Below, piece by piece: positions 22,422 through 30,790 of a stretch of 48,653 nucleotides of DNA. This DNA comes from a virus. The position numbers and the translations under genes are program-made. Position 1 is the first letter of the stretch. Every line of letters starts with the position of its first letter. The DNA is taken from positions 1 to 48,653 of IMG/VR virus record IMGVR_UViG_3300025154_000144; one strand, written 5' to 3'. The notes under the pieces were generated by a model that saw nothing but the letters and a program-made list of their open reading frames with translations, had not been told where the DNA came from and did not search any database.

Positions 22422-22725
22422 CCTAAAAGGTGCAGTATTACCTTCTAAATCTTATGATTTTCGTAGTGATAGGAAATCACCATTAGGTAATCCTTTCTTT
22501 ATGAAAGGTGAGTATGAACGTCATATAGTATGTGACAAATACGAAGAATACTTTAATAAGAAAGCTTTATATAATCAGAGTGTTAAAGTATATCTTAACA
22601 AAATCTTAACAGAATTAAAAACTAATGGAAAAGTAAGACTTTTCTGTTGGTGTGCACCTAAAAGATGTCACTGTGAAACAATTAAGAAATGGTTATTAGA
22701 AGAGGTGCAAGATGGCAACACTTGA
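22399..22725 (+). CDS. DUF4326-family protein
   Basis: 108 aa. The family marks SPLGNPFFM near the N-terminus and CWCAPKRCHCETIKKWL near the C-terminus are clear. DUF4326 proteins are widespread in phages; the Cys/His cluster probably binds a metal, but no activity is established. GGAGGAA lies upstream inside the previous gene. Confidence 0.8.
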   Translation: MYKVTIHNLKGAVLPSKSYDFRSDRKSPLGNPFFMKGEYERHIVCDKYEEYFNKKALYNQSVKVYLNKILTELKTNGKVRLFCWCAPKRCHCETIKKWLLEEVQDGNT

Positions 22726-22978
22726 CATGTTGTCAACCTCAATAACAAAACGCCCCTACCAGGACTTGGTCACTCTATTCACCACAATCCGGGCACAACG
22801 CCGTAAGCGTCCTGAGCCTAAGGAACGTAAGGTCACTGCGAAGTCTACTCGTAATGTAAGTAAGAAGAATCCTAAACAACAAGATCTATTTGCCCTAGCC
22901 AGTTCTATGTCTCAGAAAGATAAGGACGTAATGGCTGCAACCCTACTCAGTATGATGAATGAAGGAGGTAAGTTATGA
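22712..22978 (+). CDS. Basic protein, unknown
   Basis: 88 aa with a very basic middle (IRAQRRKRPEPKERKVTAK), possibly nucleic-acid binding, and a helical C-terminus (DKDVMAATLLSMMNEGG). Overlaps both neighbours by a few bases. No family recognised. Confidence 0.5.
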   Translation: MATLDMLSTSITKRPYQDLVTLFTTIRAQRRKRPEPKERKVTAKSTRNVSKKNPKQQDLFALASSMSQKDKDVMAATLLSMMNEGGKL

Positions 22979-23331
22979 TATTTAAACTAAGCCCCAAAGG
23001 TGTGAAGTTGGCTGAGGAGTTTGAACAGTTGTTTGGTGACAAATACTGCACATGTCCTGATGAATCAGATGATAAAATCTGTGATTTCTGTCTTCATCCT
23101 GGACATCCTATGAATATTCAGGAAGACGACTCTAACATTACCAACATCTTAATCTCAAAACAGGACGTGTTCGAATCTCCTAAATGCTCTCATGTGTGGG
23201 GTTATACTAATAACCCACTCAGATTAATAACATCTCAGGAACAATTTAAATCTGTACCTGATCTTGAAAATATAATCCCTTTTAATTACTGCCCTTACTG
23301 TGGTATAAAACTTCCTAAGGTATCTGTATGA
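22975..23331 (+). CDS. Zinc-binding protein, unknown
   Basis: 118 aa with several Cys pairs: KYCTCPDE, ICDFCLHPGH, and a later CSHVWGY ... FNYCPYCGIKL. The last pair resembles a zinc ribbon found in many small phage proteins. The stop overlaps the next start (ATGA). Confidence 0.6.
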   Translation: MIFKLSPKGVKLAEEFEQLFGDKYCTCPDESDDKICDFCLHPGHPMNIQEDDSNITNILISKQDVFESPKCSHVWGYTNNPLRLITSQEQFKSVPDLENIIPFNYCPYCGIKLPKVSV

Positions 23332-23507
23332 AACTTAAACCTAAACTCAAAACTAAATTCTGCTGGCAATGTGGAAAGAAGTTGCACGGTAAACATGTTA
23401 AAAAACTTTTCTATATTCCTAATAAAGCAGAAGTAAATCTTCACGTATGTTGTGCTACAAGATTACTTAAAGATGAAAGTACAAATTTTACAGAGGTTAG
23501 TTTATGA
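23328..23507 (+). CDS. 59-aa zinc-ribbon-like protein
   Basis: A short frame from ATG 23328 to TGA 23507 that overlaps both neighbours by four bases (ATGA at each end), strong evidence for translational coupling. It has FCWQCGKKLHGKH, then HVCCATRLL, giving a CxxC plus a CC pair. Probably binds zinc. Function unknown. Confidence 0.55.
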   Translation: MKLKPKLKTKFCWQCGKKLHGKHVKKLFYIPNKAEVNLHVCCATRLLKDESTNFTEVSL

Positions 23508-24847
23508 AACTAGAAACTCCTGAAATTCCCCTATCCTCAATTGAACTTGGTTCACGTTATCGTGATGACTATGGGGATATTCCTCAATTAATTCACAGTA
23601 TTAAAAAGAACGGTCTCATCACACCTATCGCCGTAGGTGTAGCTGACAAGATCAATATCCCCCGTACTACTGACCTTCCTTACATCCTCCTTGCTGGTGG
23701 GCGTAGGATAAAGGCCCTCACAGAGATGGGTTGGACTATGATCCCTGTCCGAATCTACGACCAACCTATTTCCATCCTTGACCTCCGCAGTATTGAATTG
23801 GCTGAGAATTTTGATCGTAAGGAAATGACCTACCCTGAACAACTTGCTCTGATGAAAGAGATAGATGATCTCCAAATGGCTATCCACGGCCCTAAGATTG
23901 CACGTAGTGCAAATGCCTCTGGTTGGAGCCAAGCTGACACTGCCAAACTTCTTAAAAAATCTCCTGCTTCCGTAACTATAGATCTTCAGTTGGCCCGTGC
24001 AATCGAAGATCATCCTGAACTTCAACTGGATAAATGTAAGAATAAAGCCGAAGCTTTGAAGCGTCTTAAGAATGTCACCAAGATTGTCACCAACTCTCTT
24101 CAGGCTCAAACCTACACCAAATCTGTAAATGGCACAGGCTCCTCCGACCAACTGTTCCGCAAGCTCTGCTCCAACTACATCATTGCTGACTGTCGTGACG
24201 TAATGAAGGGTATGCCTTCCAACTCACTCAACTTTATTGAAATAGATCCTCCTTATGCAATTGACCTACCTTCTGTCAAATCAGATAACGAATGTATCGG
24301 ATACAATGAGGTGAAGGTTAAGGATTATGCCCCTCTTATGACTCATGTCCTCAGGGAATCCTATCGTCTATTGAAGGACGGCTCATGGATGATTGTATGG
24401 TTCGCCGCAGACCCTTGGTTCCAACCAATGTCTGAGTGGATCAGAGATGTGGGCTTCAAGATGAACCTCCTCCCTGGAATTTGGACTAAACCTCAAGGTC
24501 AAACGGCACAGCCGGAGACATATTTAGGAAACTCTTATGAAATGTTCTTCTACGCTCGTAAGGGTAAGGCACGTCTACAAAAGCCCGGACGCTCCAACAT
24601 CTTTGACTTTAAACCTGTGAATCCTACCCTCAAATATCACCCGACACAACGTCCCTTAGACCTCATGAAGGAAGTCTACTCTACCTTCGCCTCCCCCAAC
24701 TCCAACGGCTACATTCCTTTTCTTGGTTCTGGAGTAGGCCTCCTAACTGCACATGACCTTAGTATGAATATGATAGGCACCGACCTTACGCAAACCTTTA
24801 AGGACGGGTACATCTTAGAAATTAAAAAGTTAACTGGAGCAAACTGA
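23504..24847 (+). CDS. ParB-domain and DNA N6-methyltransferase fusion
   Basis: 447 aa. Residues about 5-105 form a ParB/Srx-like domain (SSIELGSRYRDD, then LLAGGRRIKAL and ELAENFDRKEMTYPEQL). About 140-170 hold a helix-turn-helix (SQADTAKLLKKSPASVTIDL). From about 215 a methyltransferase follows, with catalytic DPPY near 248, HPTQRPLDLM, and a cofactor-binding FLGSGVGLLTAH near 405. It probably methylates adenine in phage or host DNA, perhaps against restriction; no partner endonuclease is seen. Similar fusions are known in phages. Confidence 0.87.
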   Translation: MKLETPEIPLSSIELGSRYRDDYGDIPQLIHSIKKNGLITPIAVGVADKINIPRTTDLPYILLAGGRRIKALTEMGWTMIPVRIYDQPISILDLRSIELAENFDRKEMTYPEQLALMKEIDDLQMAIHGPKIARSANASGWSQADTAKLLKKSPASVTIDLQLARAIEDHPELQLDKCKNKAEALKRLKNVTKIVTNSLQAQTYTKSVNGTGSSDQLFRKLCSNYIIADCRDVMKGMPSNSLNFIEIDPPYAIDLPSVKSDNECIGYNEVKVKDYAPLMTHVLRESYRLLKDGSWMIVWFAADPWFQPMSEWIRDVGFKMNLLPGIWTKPQGQTAQPETYLGNSYEMFFYARKGKARLQKPGRSNIFDFKPVNPTLKYHPTQRPLDLMKEVYSTFASPNSNGYIPFLGSGVGLLTAHDLSMNMIGTDLTQTFKDGYILEIKKLTGAN

Positions 24848-24848
24848 A

Positions 24849-25460
24849 ATGACAAACATTCTCTTTTTCGACACGGAAACCACTGGCCTTCCCAATTTCA
24901 AATCTCCCTCAGCAGACCCATCTCAACCTTCCGTTTTGCAACTTGGAGCAATCCTTTGTACAACCTCAGGATTGGAGCTTGAGTGTTGGGAAACCCTGAT
25001 CAAAATTGGAGATAAACCAATCCATCCTATGGCCCTAGCTGCTCACAACATCTCAGCTGACAAGGCAAATTCTGGAGGCATAGATAAAACAGAAGCCTTC
25101 AATACTTTCTATGAACTCTCTCGTAAAGCAGAATCTCTTTGCTGCCACAACTTCAACTTTGACATTCGTCTTATTAAAATTATGGCTGCACAGTGTGGAG
25201 AAGATACAGGTGAAGTAGAAAATTATGATTTATGTTTATCAGAAATCCTCGACCTCCCATACTTCTGCACAATGCTAAGCACAATTAAATACTGTGCACT
25301 CCCATTCCCTTCAGGTCGTAAGGGTAATAAATTCCCTAAACTCTCCGAACTCTATCAAATCCTGTTCGATGAAGAATTCATCGGTGCTCACGATGCACTC
25401 ACAGATGTAAGAGGAACTGTCCGATGCTTCTTTGAACTTCGTAAACGAGGCATCTTATAA
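24849..25460 (+). CDS. DnaQ-like DEDDh 3'-5' exonuclease
   Basis: 203 aa. Exo I FFDTETTGLP near residues 6-15, Exo II CHNFNFDIRL near 98-107, and Exo III GAHDALTDVRGT near 177-188, with His four residues before the final Asp. It could proofread, or trim ends in recombination; the polymerase downstream carries its own exonuclease, so this is a second one. Start two bases after the methyltransferase stop. Confidence 0.88.
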   Translation: MTNILFFDTETTGLPNFKSPSADPSQPSVLQLGAILCTTSGLELECWETLIKIGDKPIHPMALAAHNISADKANSGGIDKTEAFNTFYELSRKAESLCCHNFNFDIRLIKIMAAQCGEDTGEVENYDLCLSEILDLPYFCTMLSTIKYCALPFPSGRKGNKFPKLSELYQILFDEEFIGAHDALTDVRGTVRCFFELRKRGIL

Positions 25461-25708
25461 TGACCTTAATTATTGCTCAGTTAGGCATCACCATCTTTGG
25501 TCTCACTGGCTTTCTCATGGTAACTCGTGAGACATATAAGTCACAAGTGCTGGGTGTAATCTGTGGCCTCCTGGCCAATCCCTTCTGGTGGATGATGGTG
25601 ATAACTACTGAGCAATACATCTCAATCCCTGTACACCTATGCTACACCTACGGATGGATTCGTAAGGCTGTAGTACTTTATAAAAATAGACCTGGAGCAT
25701 TGTTATGA
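25460..25708 (+). CDS. Small membrane protein, unknown
   Basis: 82 aa with about three hydrophobic segments (ITIFGLTGFLMVT, LGVICGLLANPFWWMMV, IPVHLCYTYGWIRK). A family of this type, with the ANPFWW motif, recurs in phage replication regions, role unknown. Overlaps both neighbours by one to four bases. Confidence 0.6.
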   Translation: MTLIIAQLGITIFGLTGFLMVTRETYKSQVLGVICGLLANPFWWMMVITTEQYISIPVHLCYTYGWIRKAVVLYKNRPGALL

Positions 25709-25968
25709 AAAACTTATCCTTACGTGGTAGAGATTGGAGAGACTTTGCAATTGAAGTGGGTCATCATATAGATAATTATACAGTACATCAGTATGGAGAT
25801 AAGGGTTCTGACCAATGCACAGACTTCACCATCCAAGACTTCCTTACTCAAATCAAAAAGTACTGTAACCGTTGTGGGAAGAATGCCCGACTGGGGCAAG
25901 ACAAGTTGGATATGATGAAGATTGCGCATTACGCGCAAATGGCATATGATAAACTTGATAAGGAATAA
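25705..25968 (+). CDS. Conserved small phage protein, unknown
   Basis: 87 aa. HIDNYTVHQYGDKGSDQ, then FTIQDFLTQIKKYCNR and MKIAHYAQMAYDKL, fit a common phage family with no assigned function. Start overlaps the previous stop (ATGA). Confidence 0.7.
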   Translation: MKNLSLRGRDWRDFAIEVGHHIDNYTVHQYGDKGSDQCTDFTIQDFLTQIKKYCNRCGKNARLGQDKLDMMKIAHYAQMAYDKLDKE

Positions 25969-25974
25969 TGTATT

Positions 25975-25999
25975 CCTACGTTTAATAATTCAACACAGC
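25975..25999. repeat. 25-bp palindromic element, copy 8
   Basis: Six bases after a stop and 27 bases before the next start. Its left end is CCT rather than GCT, one of the two allowed end bases. Confidence 0.85.
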
Positions 26000-26026
26000 A
26001 ATCACCCAATGCGGGAGAGGTAAGTT

Positions 26027-26296
26027 ATGAAAGATAAAGATTTTTTATTCTGGATTCATCAACGTTTATTAATAGTTCATCATGAAAATCCTTCTATGGA
26101 TTATATGCATAAATTACGAGCTATAATTGAAATAACTCCTGATACACAGGAAACTCCTAATACTATTTGTACTATGCAATTTCATGTTAAGGATAATATT
26201 ACTTTTTCAAAATGTTCTATATGTGGCGAACCTCAATTTCATACACCCTCAGGTGTTACTTGTCTCAACGGGCATGGTGGTGCAAATGCTGCATAA
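26027..26296 (+). CDS. Conserved small phage protein with zinc-ribbon-like end
   Basis: 89 aa. FLFWIHQRLLIVHHENPSMD followed by YMHKLRAII is a pattern I recognise from many phages (function unknown). The C-terminus has CSICGEPQF and TCLNGHGG, a possible zinc ribbon. GAGAGG ribosome site. Its end overlaps the polymerase start by 11 bases. Confidence 0.7.
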   Translation: MKDKDFLFWIHQRLLIVHHENPSMDYMHKLRAIIEITPDTQETPNTICTMQFHVKDNITFSKCSICGEPQFHTPSGVTCLNGHGGANAA

Positions 26297-28835
26297 AACA
26301 AAAGCAACCTATGTTCATCCTTCAGGCAACCCTCTCACAGCCAAATACATTATTGTGGGAACTCAGCCGGACAAACTGGACATAATCAAAGGTAAACCGT
26401 TCTCTGGCTACGACGGAACTGAATTGACTGAGGACCTTCACAAGGCAGGAATCAGCAGAAGTGATTGCTACATGACCTACGTAATTAAGGATGCTGATCG
26501 TCCCCTGGCCTTCTACATAAAACCTCAGTTTAGAAACAAAACCATAACTGGCTACACCATCACTGAGGAGGGTCAGAAATATGTAAACCTCCTCGCAACT
26601 GAACTGACCAAATGTACCTCCTCTAATGTCATAATTGCCCTGGGTGATGTACCCCTGTTTATATTGGGGGACAGACAGGGAATTATGAAGTGGAGGGGCT
26701 CCGTTATAAGACCTACTCTGATGGATGGAAAGAATCTTATTGGTGCAGTTGACCCTAAAACTATCACTGGTGAGTGGGGAAATTATGGCAACTTTAAAAA
26801 TCGAAGATTGCTCATCATCGACCTTATTAGAGCTAAGAAAGTGGCTCTTGGAGAGTGGAACTGTATACCACGTTCCATCACTATTAGACCAAGTTTCAAT
26901 CAATGCCTACTCTTCCTCAGGGCCTGTGAACAGTATGGACTCCTCGGTAACATCATCTTCTACGACATTGAAGTGGATATGTTTAACGGAGAAATGACTT
27001 GTATCTCCTTGGCTTTCACTTCCTCCGACGTAATTTCCATCCCGTTCACTCATGAGCATGGAGATTACTTCACACTCCCTCAGGAGATTGAAATCCTTCA
27101 GTTCATCGCAAGAATTTTGGAGAATCCTGATATTGAAATAGGAGGACAAAACCTAAGCTTCGACTCTAATTATCTCATGAGAAAGTATGGCATATGTGTT
27201 ACCTCGATGCATGATACGATGGTGGCACAGAAGACACTCCTTCCAGACTACCCTGTAGGCCTTCACTTCATCTGCTCCACCTACACCGACATTCCTTACT
27301 ATAAGGACGATGGGAAGTATTGGATCAAGGGACAGGTGGGGACTTATGAAATGTTCTGGAAATATAATGCAATGGATTCAGTGGTGTGTGCTGATGCATT
27401 TCCAAAACAACTGGAGGCCTTGAAGAAGCAGGGTAACTACTCAACATACTTGAGGAAGGTACGTAGTATTCCGGCCTACGTATACATCATGGAGCATGGG
27501 ATTAAGATTAATCTGGATACAATGGTTGCAACTTATGACAAACTCAATAGAAATGCTGAAGCTGTTTTGGCCGAACTTACAGCCATGGCAGGAACGCTTC
27601 TTAACCCAAATTCTCCAAAACAAATTGCATCATACTTCTATGATACTAAACGTCTTCCCGCCTACAAATCAAAGTCGGGTGGCCGAAGCACAGATGAGAA
27701 AGCTCTTAAAAGAATTTCACGAAAGGGTTACAAGGAAGCCAAGCTCATACTTAAATACAGACATCTGGTTAAAACTGCCTCGACCTTCCTTAACCCTGCC
27801 AAAGTTGATACTGATGGACGAATGCGATGTTCCTATAACCCTGTTGGAACCCGCTATGCACGTGCATCCTCAAGTGAGAATATTTTCGGCACAGGAAATA
27901 ATCTCCAGAATCAACCACACGAAGTACTTACCCACTTCGAAGCAGATGAGAACTATGTATTTTATGGCCTCGACCTCAGTCAAGCCGAGAATAGAATCGT
28001 CGCTATGGTCGGACGTATCTCACAGATGATTGAGTGTTTTGAAACCAAGAAGGACGTCCACAGTTTGGTTGCCACCATTATGGCCAACCTGTACTATGGA
28101 GGCAAACTACCTATGGGTTTTGATCCCAAGAAGACATTGGCCCCTATTGGTGACGGGACTAAGTGTTGGCGTGACTGGGGCAAAAAAACTGGTCATGCTG
28201 CTAACTATAACATCACCTACAAGACACTGTCCTTGTACAACGAGATCCCTGAACGTGACGGTAAAACAATTCTAGAAATCTACCACAAAGCTTTTCCAGG
28301 AGTACGAGGAGGCTACCATGCTTACATCCAACAATGCATCAATAAGAACCGAACCCTCAGAAACCTCATGGGACGGATTACTCTTTTCACTGATAAACTC
28401 GACGACTCCCTTTACACTGAAGCTTATGCCTGCATACCGCAGGGTACCGTTGGAGACATTATTGATGAGCGAGGGCTCAATTTCATTTACTATAACACAA
28501 ATCCCTTATTCAAATTTGTGGAGTTGTTAATTCAGGTACATGATCAGATAGGATTTCAGATTCCTACACCATATCATCCCACTCGTCCGGTGCCATGGGA
28601 AGATCATAACACCATTCTACAGTTAGTCAAAGGTTCATTGGAGACTCCACTGTACACTCATTACAAATACAAATTTGTTATTCCAGTTGACATTACGATG
28701 GGGATATCATTGAATAAAGATCTAGGGAGAGACCTTAAGAACTTTGACCACAGAACTTTGGAAAGTTGTTACGAAGATTTGTTTTACACAAAAATGGAAA
28801 ATTCTCATTACTTAATTGAGGAGGCTAAGGGCTGA
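26286..28835 (+). CDS. Uracil-glycosylase-like domain fused to family A DNA polymerase
   Basis: 849 aa from ATG 26286 (GGTGGTG just upstream); ATG 26274 and a longer start at 26184 lie further inside the previous gene and are less likely. Residues about 1-190 resemble family 4/5 uracil-DNA glycosylases (GKPFSGYDGTELTEDL, AGISRSDCYMTYVIKD, IIALGDVPLFILGD), but the usual GExPG and catalytic HP motifs read GTQPD and AVDP, so activity may be lost. About 220-400 form a 3'-5' exonuclease (FYDIEVD, GQNLSFDSNYL, YNAMDSVV). The polymerase follows: motif A LDLSQAENRIVA near 560, motif B KKTGHAANYNITY near 633, motif C VHDQIGF near 752 (VHDE in most relatives). This is the likely phage replicase. Confidence 0.9.
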   Translation: MLHKTKATYVHPSGNPLTAKYIIVGTQPDKLDIIKGKPFSGYDGTELTEDLHKAGISRSDCYMTYVIKDADRPLAFYIKPQFRNKTITGYTITEEGQKYVNLLATELTKCTSSNVIIALGDVPLFILGDRQGIMKWRGSVIRPTLMDGKNLIGAVDPKTITGEWGNYGNFKNRRLLIIDLIRAKKVALGEWNCIPRSITIRPSFNQCLLFLRACEQYGLLGNIIFYDIEVDMFNGEMTCISLAFTSSDVISIPFTHEHGDYFTLPQEIEILQFIARILENPDIEIGGQNLSFDSNYLMRKYGICVTSMHDTMVAQKTLLPDYPVGLHFICSTYTDIPYYKDDGKYWIKGQVGTYEMFWKYNAMDSVVCADAFPKQLEALKKQGNYSTYLRKVRSIPAYVYIMEHGIKINLDTMVATYDKLNRNAEAVLAELTAMAGTLLNPNSPKQIASYFYDTKRLPAYKSKSGGRSTDEKALKRISRKGYKEAKLILKYRHLVKTASTFLNPAKVDTDGRMRCSYNPVGTRYARASSSENIFGTGNNLQNQPHEVLTHFEADENYVFYGLDLSQAENRIVAMVGRISQMIECFETKKDVHSLVATIMANLYYGGKLPMGFDPKKTLAPIGDGTKCWRDWGKKTGHAANYNITYKTLSLYNEIPERDGKTILEIYHKAFPGVRGGYHAYIQQCINKNRTLRNLMGRITLFTDKLDDSLYTEAYACIPQGTVGDIIDERGLNFIYYNTNPLFKFVELLIQVHDQIGFQIPTPYHPTRPVPWEDHNTILQLVKGSLETPLYTHYKYKFVIPVDITMGISLNKDLGRDLKNFDHRTLESCYEDLFYTKMENSHYLIEEAKG

Positions 28836-28838
28836 AAT

Positions 28839-28863
28839 GCTACATTCAATAATTCAACACAGC
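28839..28863. repeat. 25-bp palindromic element, copy 9
   Basis: Three bases after the DNA polymerase stop and 14 bases before the next start; the next gene's ribosome site (GGAG) follows four bases after it. Confidence 0.87.
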
Positions 28864-28877
28864 ACACGGAGTTACTT

Positions 28878-29063
28878 ATGGAATTAAAACCTTGCCCTTT
28901 TTGTGGAAATACAAAAGTAGAAATAGTAATAAGACCTTATTTTAACATAGGCACAATAGCTGTAGAATGTAAGGAGTGTAGAACTAGGGGGCCTGAGTAT
29001 GAGTATAAAGAAACTGATAAATATAATTCATTACATATCTTATGGTGGAATACAAGGATATAA
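28878..29063 (+). CDS. Lar-like zinc finger protein
   Basis: 61 aa. LKPCPFCGNTKVEI and VECKECRTRGPEYEY plus a Trp near the end (LWWNTR) match the Lar-type restriction alleviation family, whose founding member modulates type I restriction. In phages most members are uncharacterised, so the role here is only suggested. Confidence 0.75.
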   Translation: MELKPCPFCGNTKVEIVIRPYFNIGTIAVECKECRTRGPEYEYKETDKYNSLHILWWNTRI

Positions 29064-29065
29064 TT

Positions 29066-30289
29066 ATGGCTGATCGCAAACTCTCCAACTGGCTCGACGC
29101 CTACCTTGACTACACCTACGAGTCCGAACCTCCTGAAATCTTCCACATCTGGACAGGCATCTCCACTGTTGCCTCAGCCCTCCAACGAAAGTGTGTCCTA
29201 AATTGGGGGCCTCTACAATTCTACCCCAACTTATACATTGTCCTGGTGGCCCCCTCAGGTAAGGCTCGCAAAGGTACTGCCATGGCCTATGGAAAGAATC
29301 TGATGGCCAAACTTGGTATTAAAATGGCTGCGGAATCCATCACCCGGGAAGCCCTGGTCAGGGAAATCGAACAAGCTTACGACACTATTATAGATGATGA
29401 GACGGGCTCCATGACTTTCCACTCCTCTCTCACTGTCTGTGCTCCAGAACTTGTAGTATTCCTCGGCTATAACCAACAACAGTTGATGATGGACCTGACG
29501 GACTGGTTCGATTGTGGCCATGGTCCTGAAGGTCGATGGACTTATCGCACCAAGACTCAGGGCTCAGATGAACTCATTGGAGTTTGGGTTAACTTAATTG
29601 GTGCAACTACACCTGACCTCCTCAGGTCCACCCTCAGTATGGATGCCATAGGTGGTGGCCTCACCTCTCGTATCATTTTCGTCTATGCTGCTGACAAAGG
29701 CAAGTCATGCCCCACACCTTTCATTTCTCCAGTGAAGGCTGAACTAGCTGAGGATATCTACTACGACTTGGAACAAATCCGTCTCATGAAGGGAGAGTTC
29801 AAATACACTAAGGAATTCATAAGTTTATGGACCGACTGGTATACTGCTCAGGAAGGAAAAGAAATCTTCAAAGAACATTCTCTCCAACCCTACTGTGAAC
29901 GGCGCCCTGTACACATTATGAAACTCAGTATGGTAATGTCTGCTTGTCGTAACTCCAAGATGATCGTTAACGAGGCCGACCTAAGTAAAGCCATAACCCT
30001 CCTTGAACACACTGAACGCTTCATGCCTAGAGTGTTCTCCGGCATAGGTAAGTCCCCTCATGCCGAAGTTATATCTAAAATCATGACAGAGATAGGTCTG
30101 CAGGGTAAGGTGGCTAAGTCTGCTCTTATGGCAAAATTCTACAACGACGCAGACGATAGGGCCCTGAACCTCATGATAGAGACCTTGAAGACCATGAAGT
30201 TCCTCAACGTCATCTATGACGCTATGGGTAACGAGATTCTCGTCCACTGTAAGACAGGTCCAGGAGGTCAAAATGAAAGCTTTAGTTGA
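29066..30289 (+). CDS. DUF3987-like RecA-fold protein (replicative helicase candidate)
   Basis: 407 aa from ATG 29066, with AAGGAT upstream. A P-loop-like VAPSGKARKGTAM near residues 62-74 departs from the classical GKS/T form but is typical of phage proteins in this group. Later LTVCAPELVVFLG and LIGATTPDLLRSTLSMDAIG, GGLTSRIIFVYA are family-like Walker B and sensor regions. No separate helicase or primase is recognisable in the early block, so this is the best candidate for replicative helicase, adjacent to the polymerase. Activity is unproven. Confidence 0.65.
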   Translation: MADRKLSNWLDAYLDYTYESEPPEIFHIWTGISTVASALQRKCVLNWGPLQFYPNLYIVLVAPSGKARKGTAMAYGKNLMAKLGIKMAAESITREALVREIEQAYDTIIDDETGSMTFHSSLTVCAPELVVFLGYNQQQLMMDLTDWFDCGHGPEGRWTYRTKTQGSDELIGVWVNLIGATTPDLLRSTLSMDAIGGGLTSRIIFVYAADKGKSCPTPFISPVKAELAEDIYYDLEQIRLMKGEFKYTKEFISLWTDWYTAQEGKEIFKEHSLQPYCERRPVHIMKLSMVMSACRNSKMIVNEADLSKAITLLEHTERFMPRVFSGIGKSPHAEVISKIMTEIGLQGKVAKSALMAKFYNDADDRALNLMIETLKTMKFLNVIYDAMGNEILVHCKTGPGGQNESFS

Positions 30290-30593
30290 TCTCCTGCACA
30301 TTCTCCTATGCCAACAAGAACACACCTATGATGTTATGAAAATTACTACTAGACATTCCAACGACTGCTATTGTTACTTCTACATCGAGAATGATATATC
30401 AGGTGGAGAACTTATGCCTGATCACCTGCAGTGGAAAGAAATATCTCTAAAATTCAAAACCTCCTTATCCCTAAAGTCAGATGAGGAGGCTATAAATTTT
30501 CTAAGAGATTTAATCAAGTTGAGTCAGGACAGTAAGAAACTGTCAGGTGGGAACATTAACAGATTACAATTCATCCAGTCAATTTTATCTTAA
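30273..30593 (+). CDS. Early protein, unknown
   Basis: 106 aa from ATG 30273, with CAGGAGGT upstream, overlapping the helicase candidate by 17 bases. Two adjacent Cys near YCYFYIEND and a helical C-terminus. No family recognised. It is co-translated with the helicase candidate. Confidence 0.55.
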   Translation: MKALVDLLHILLCQQEHTYDVMKITTRHSNDCYCYFYIENDISGGELMPDHLQWKEISLKFKTSLSLKSDEEAINFLRDLIKLSQDSKKLSGGNINRLQFIQSILS

Positions 30594-30604
30594 GGAGATT
30601 AATT

Positions 30605-30790
30605 ATGCAAGATTGGCAAGTACCTTTATATATTCAAGCTCAATCTATTATGTGTTCTGTAGAAGCTATGAAAGTAGCTAATAAAGAATGTGAACTAACA
30701 AACATACCTTTAAAATATACAGAAAAATATTTTGCTTTATATGCTAAGTTATTAGCTAAATTAGTAAGTACTATGAAAGATTACATATAA
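30605..30790 (+). CDS. Conserved small phage protein, unknown
   Basis: 61 aa, AAGGAG ribosome site. WQVPLYIQAQSIMCSVEAMK and YTEKYFALYAKLLAKL recall a small phage protein that often closes early blocks. Last rightward gene; its stop codon touches the stop of the leftward 1387-aa gene. Confidence 0.6.
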   Translation: MQDWQVPLYIQAQSIMCSVEAMKVANKECELTNIPLKYTEKYFALYAKLLAKLVSTMKDYI

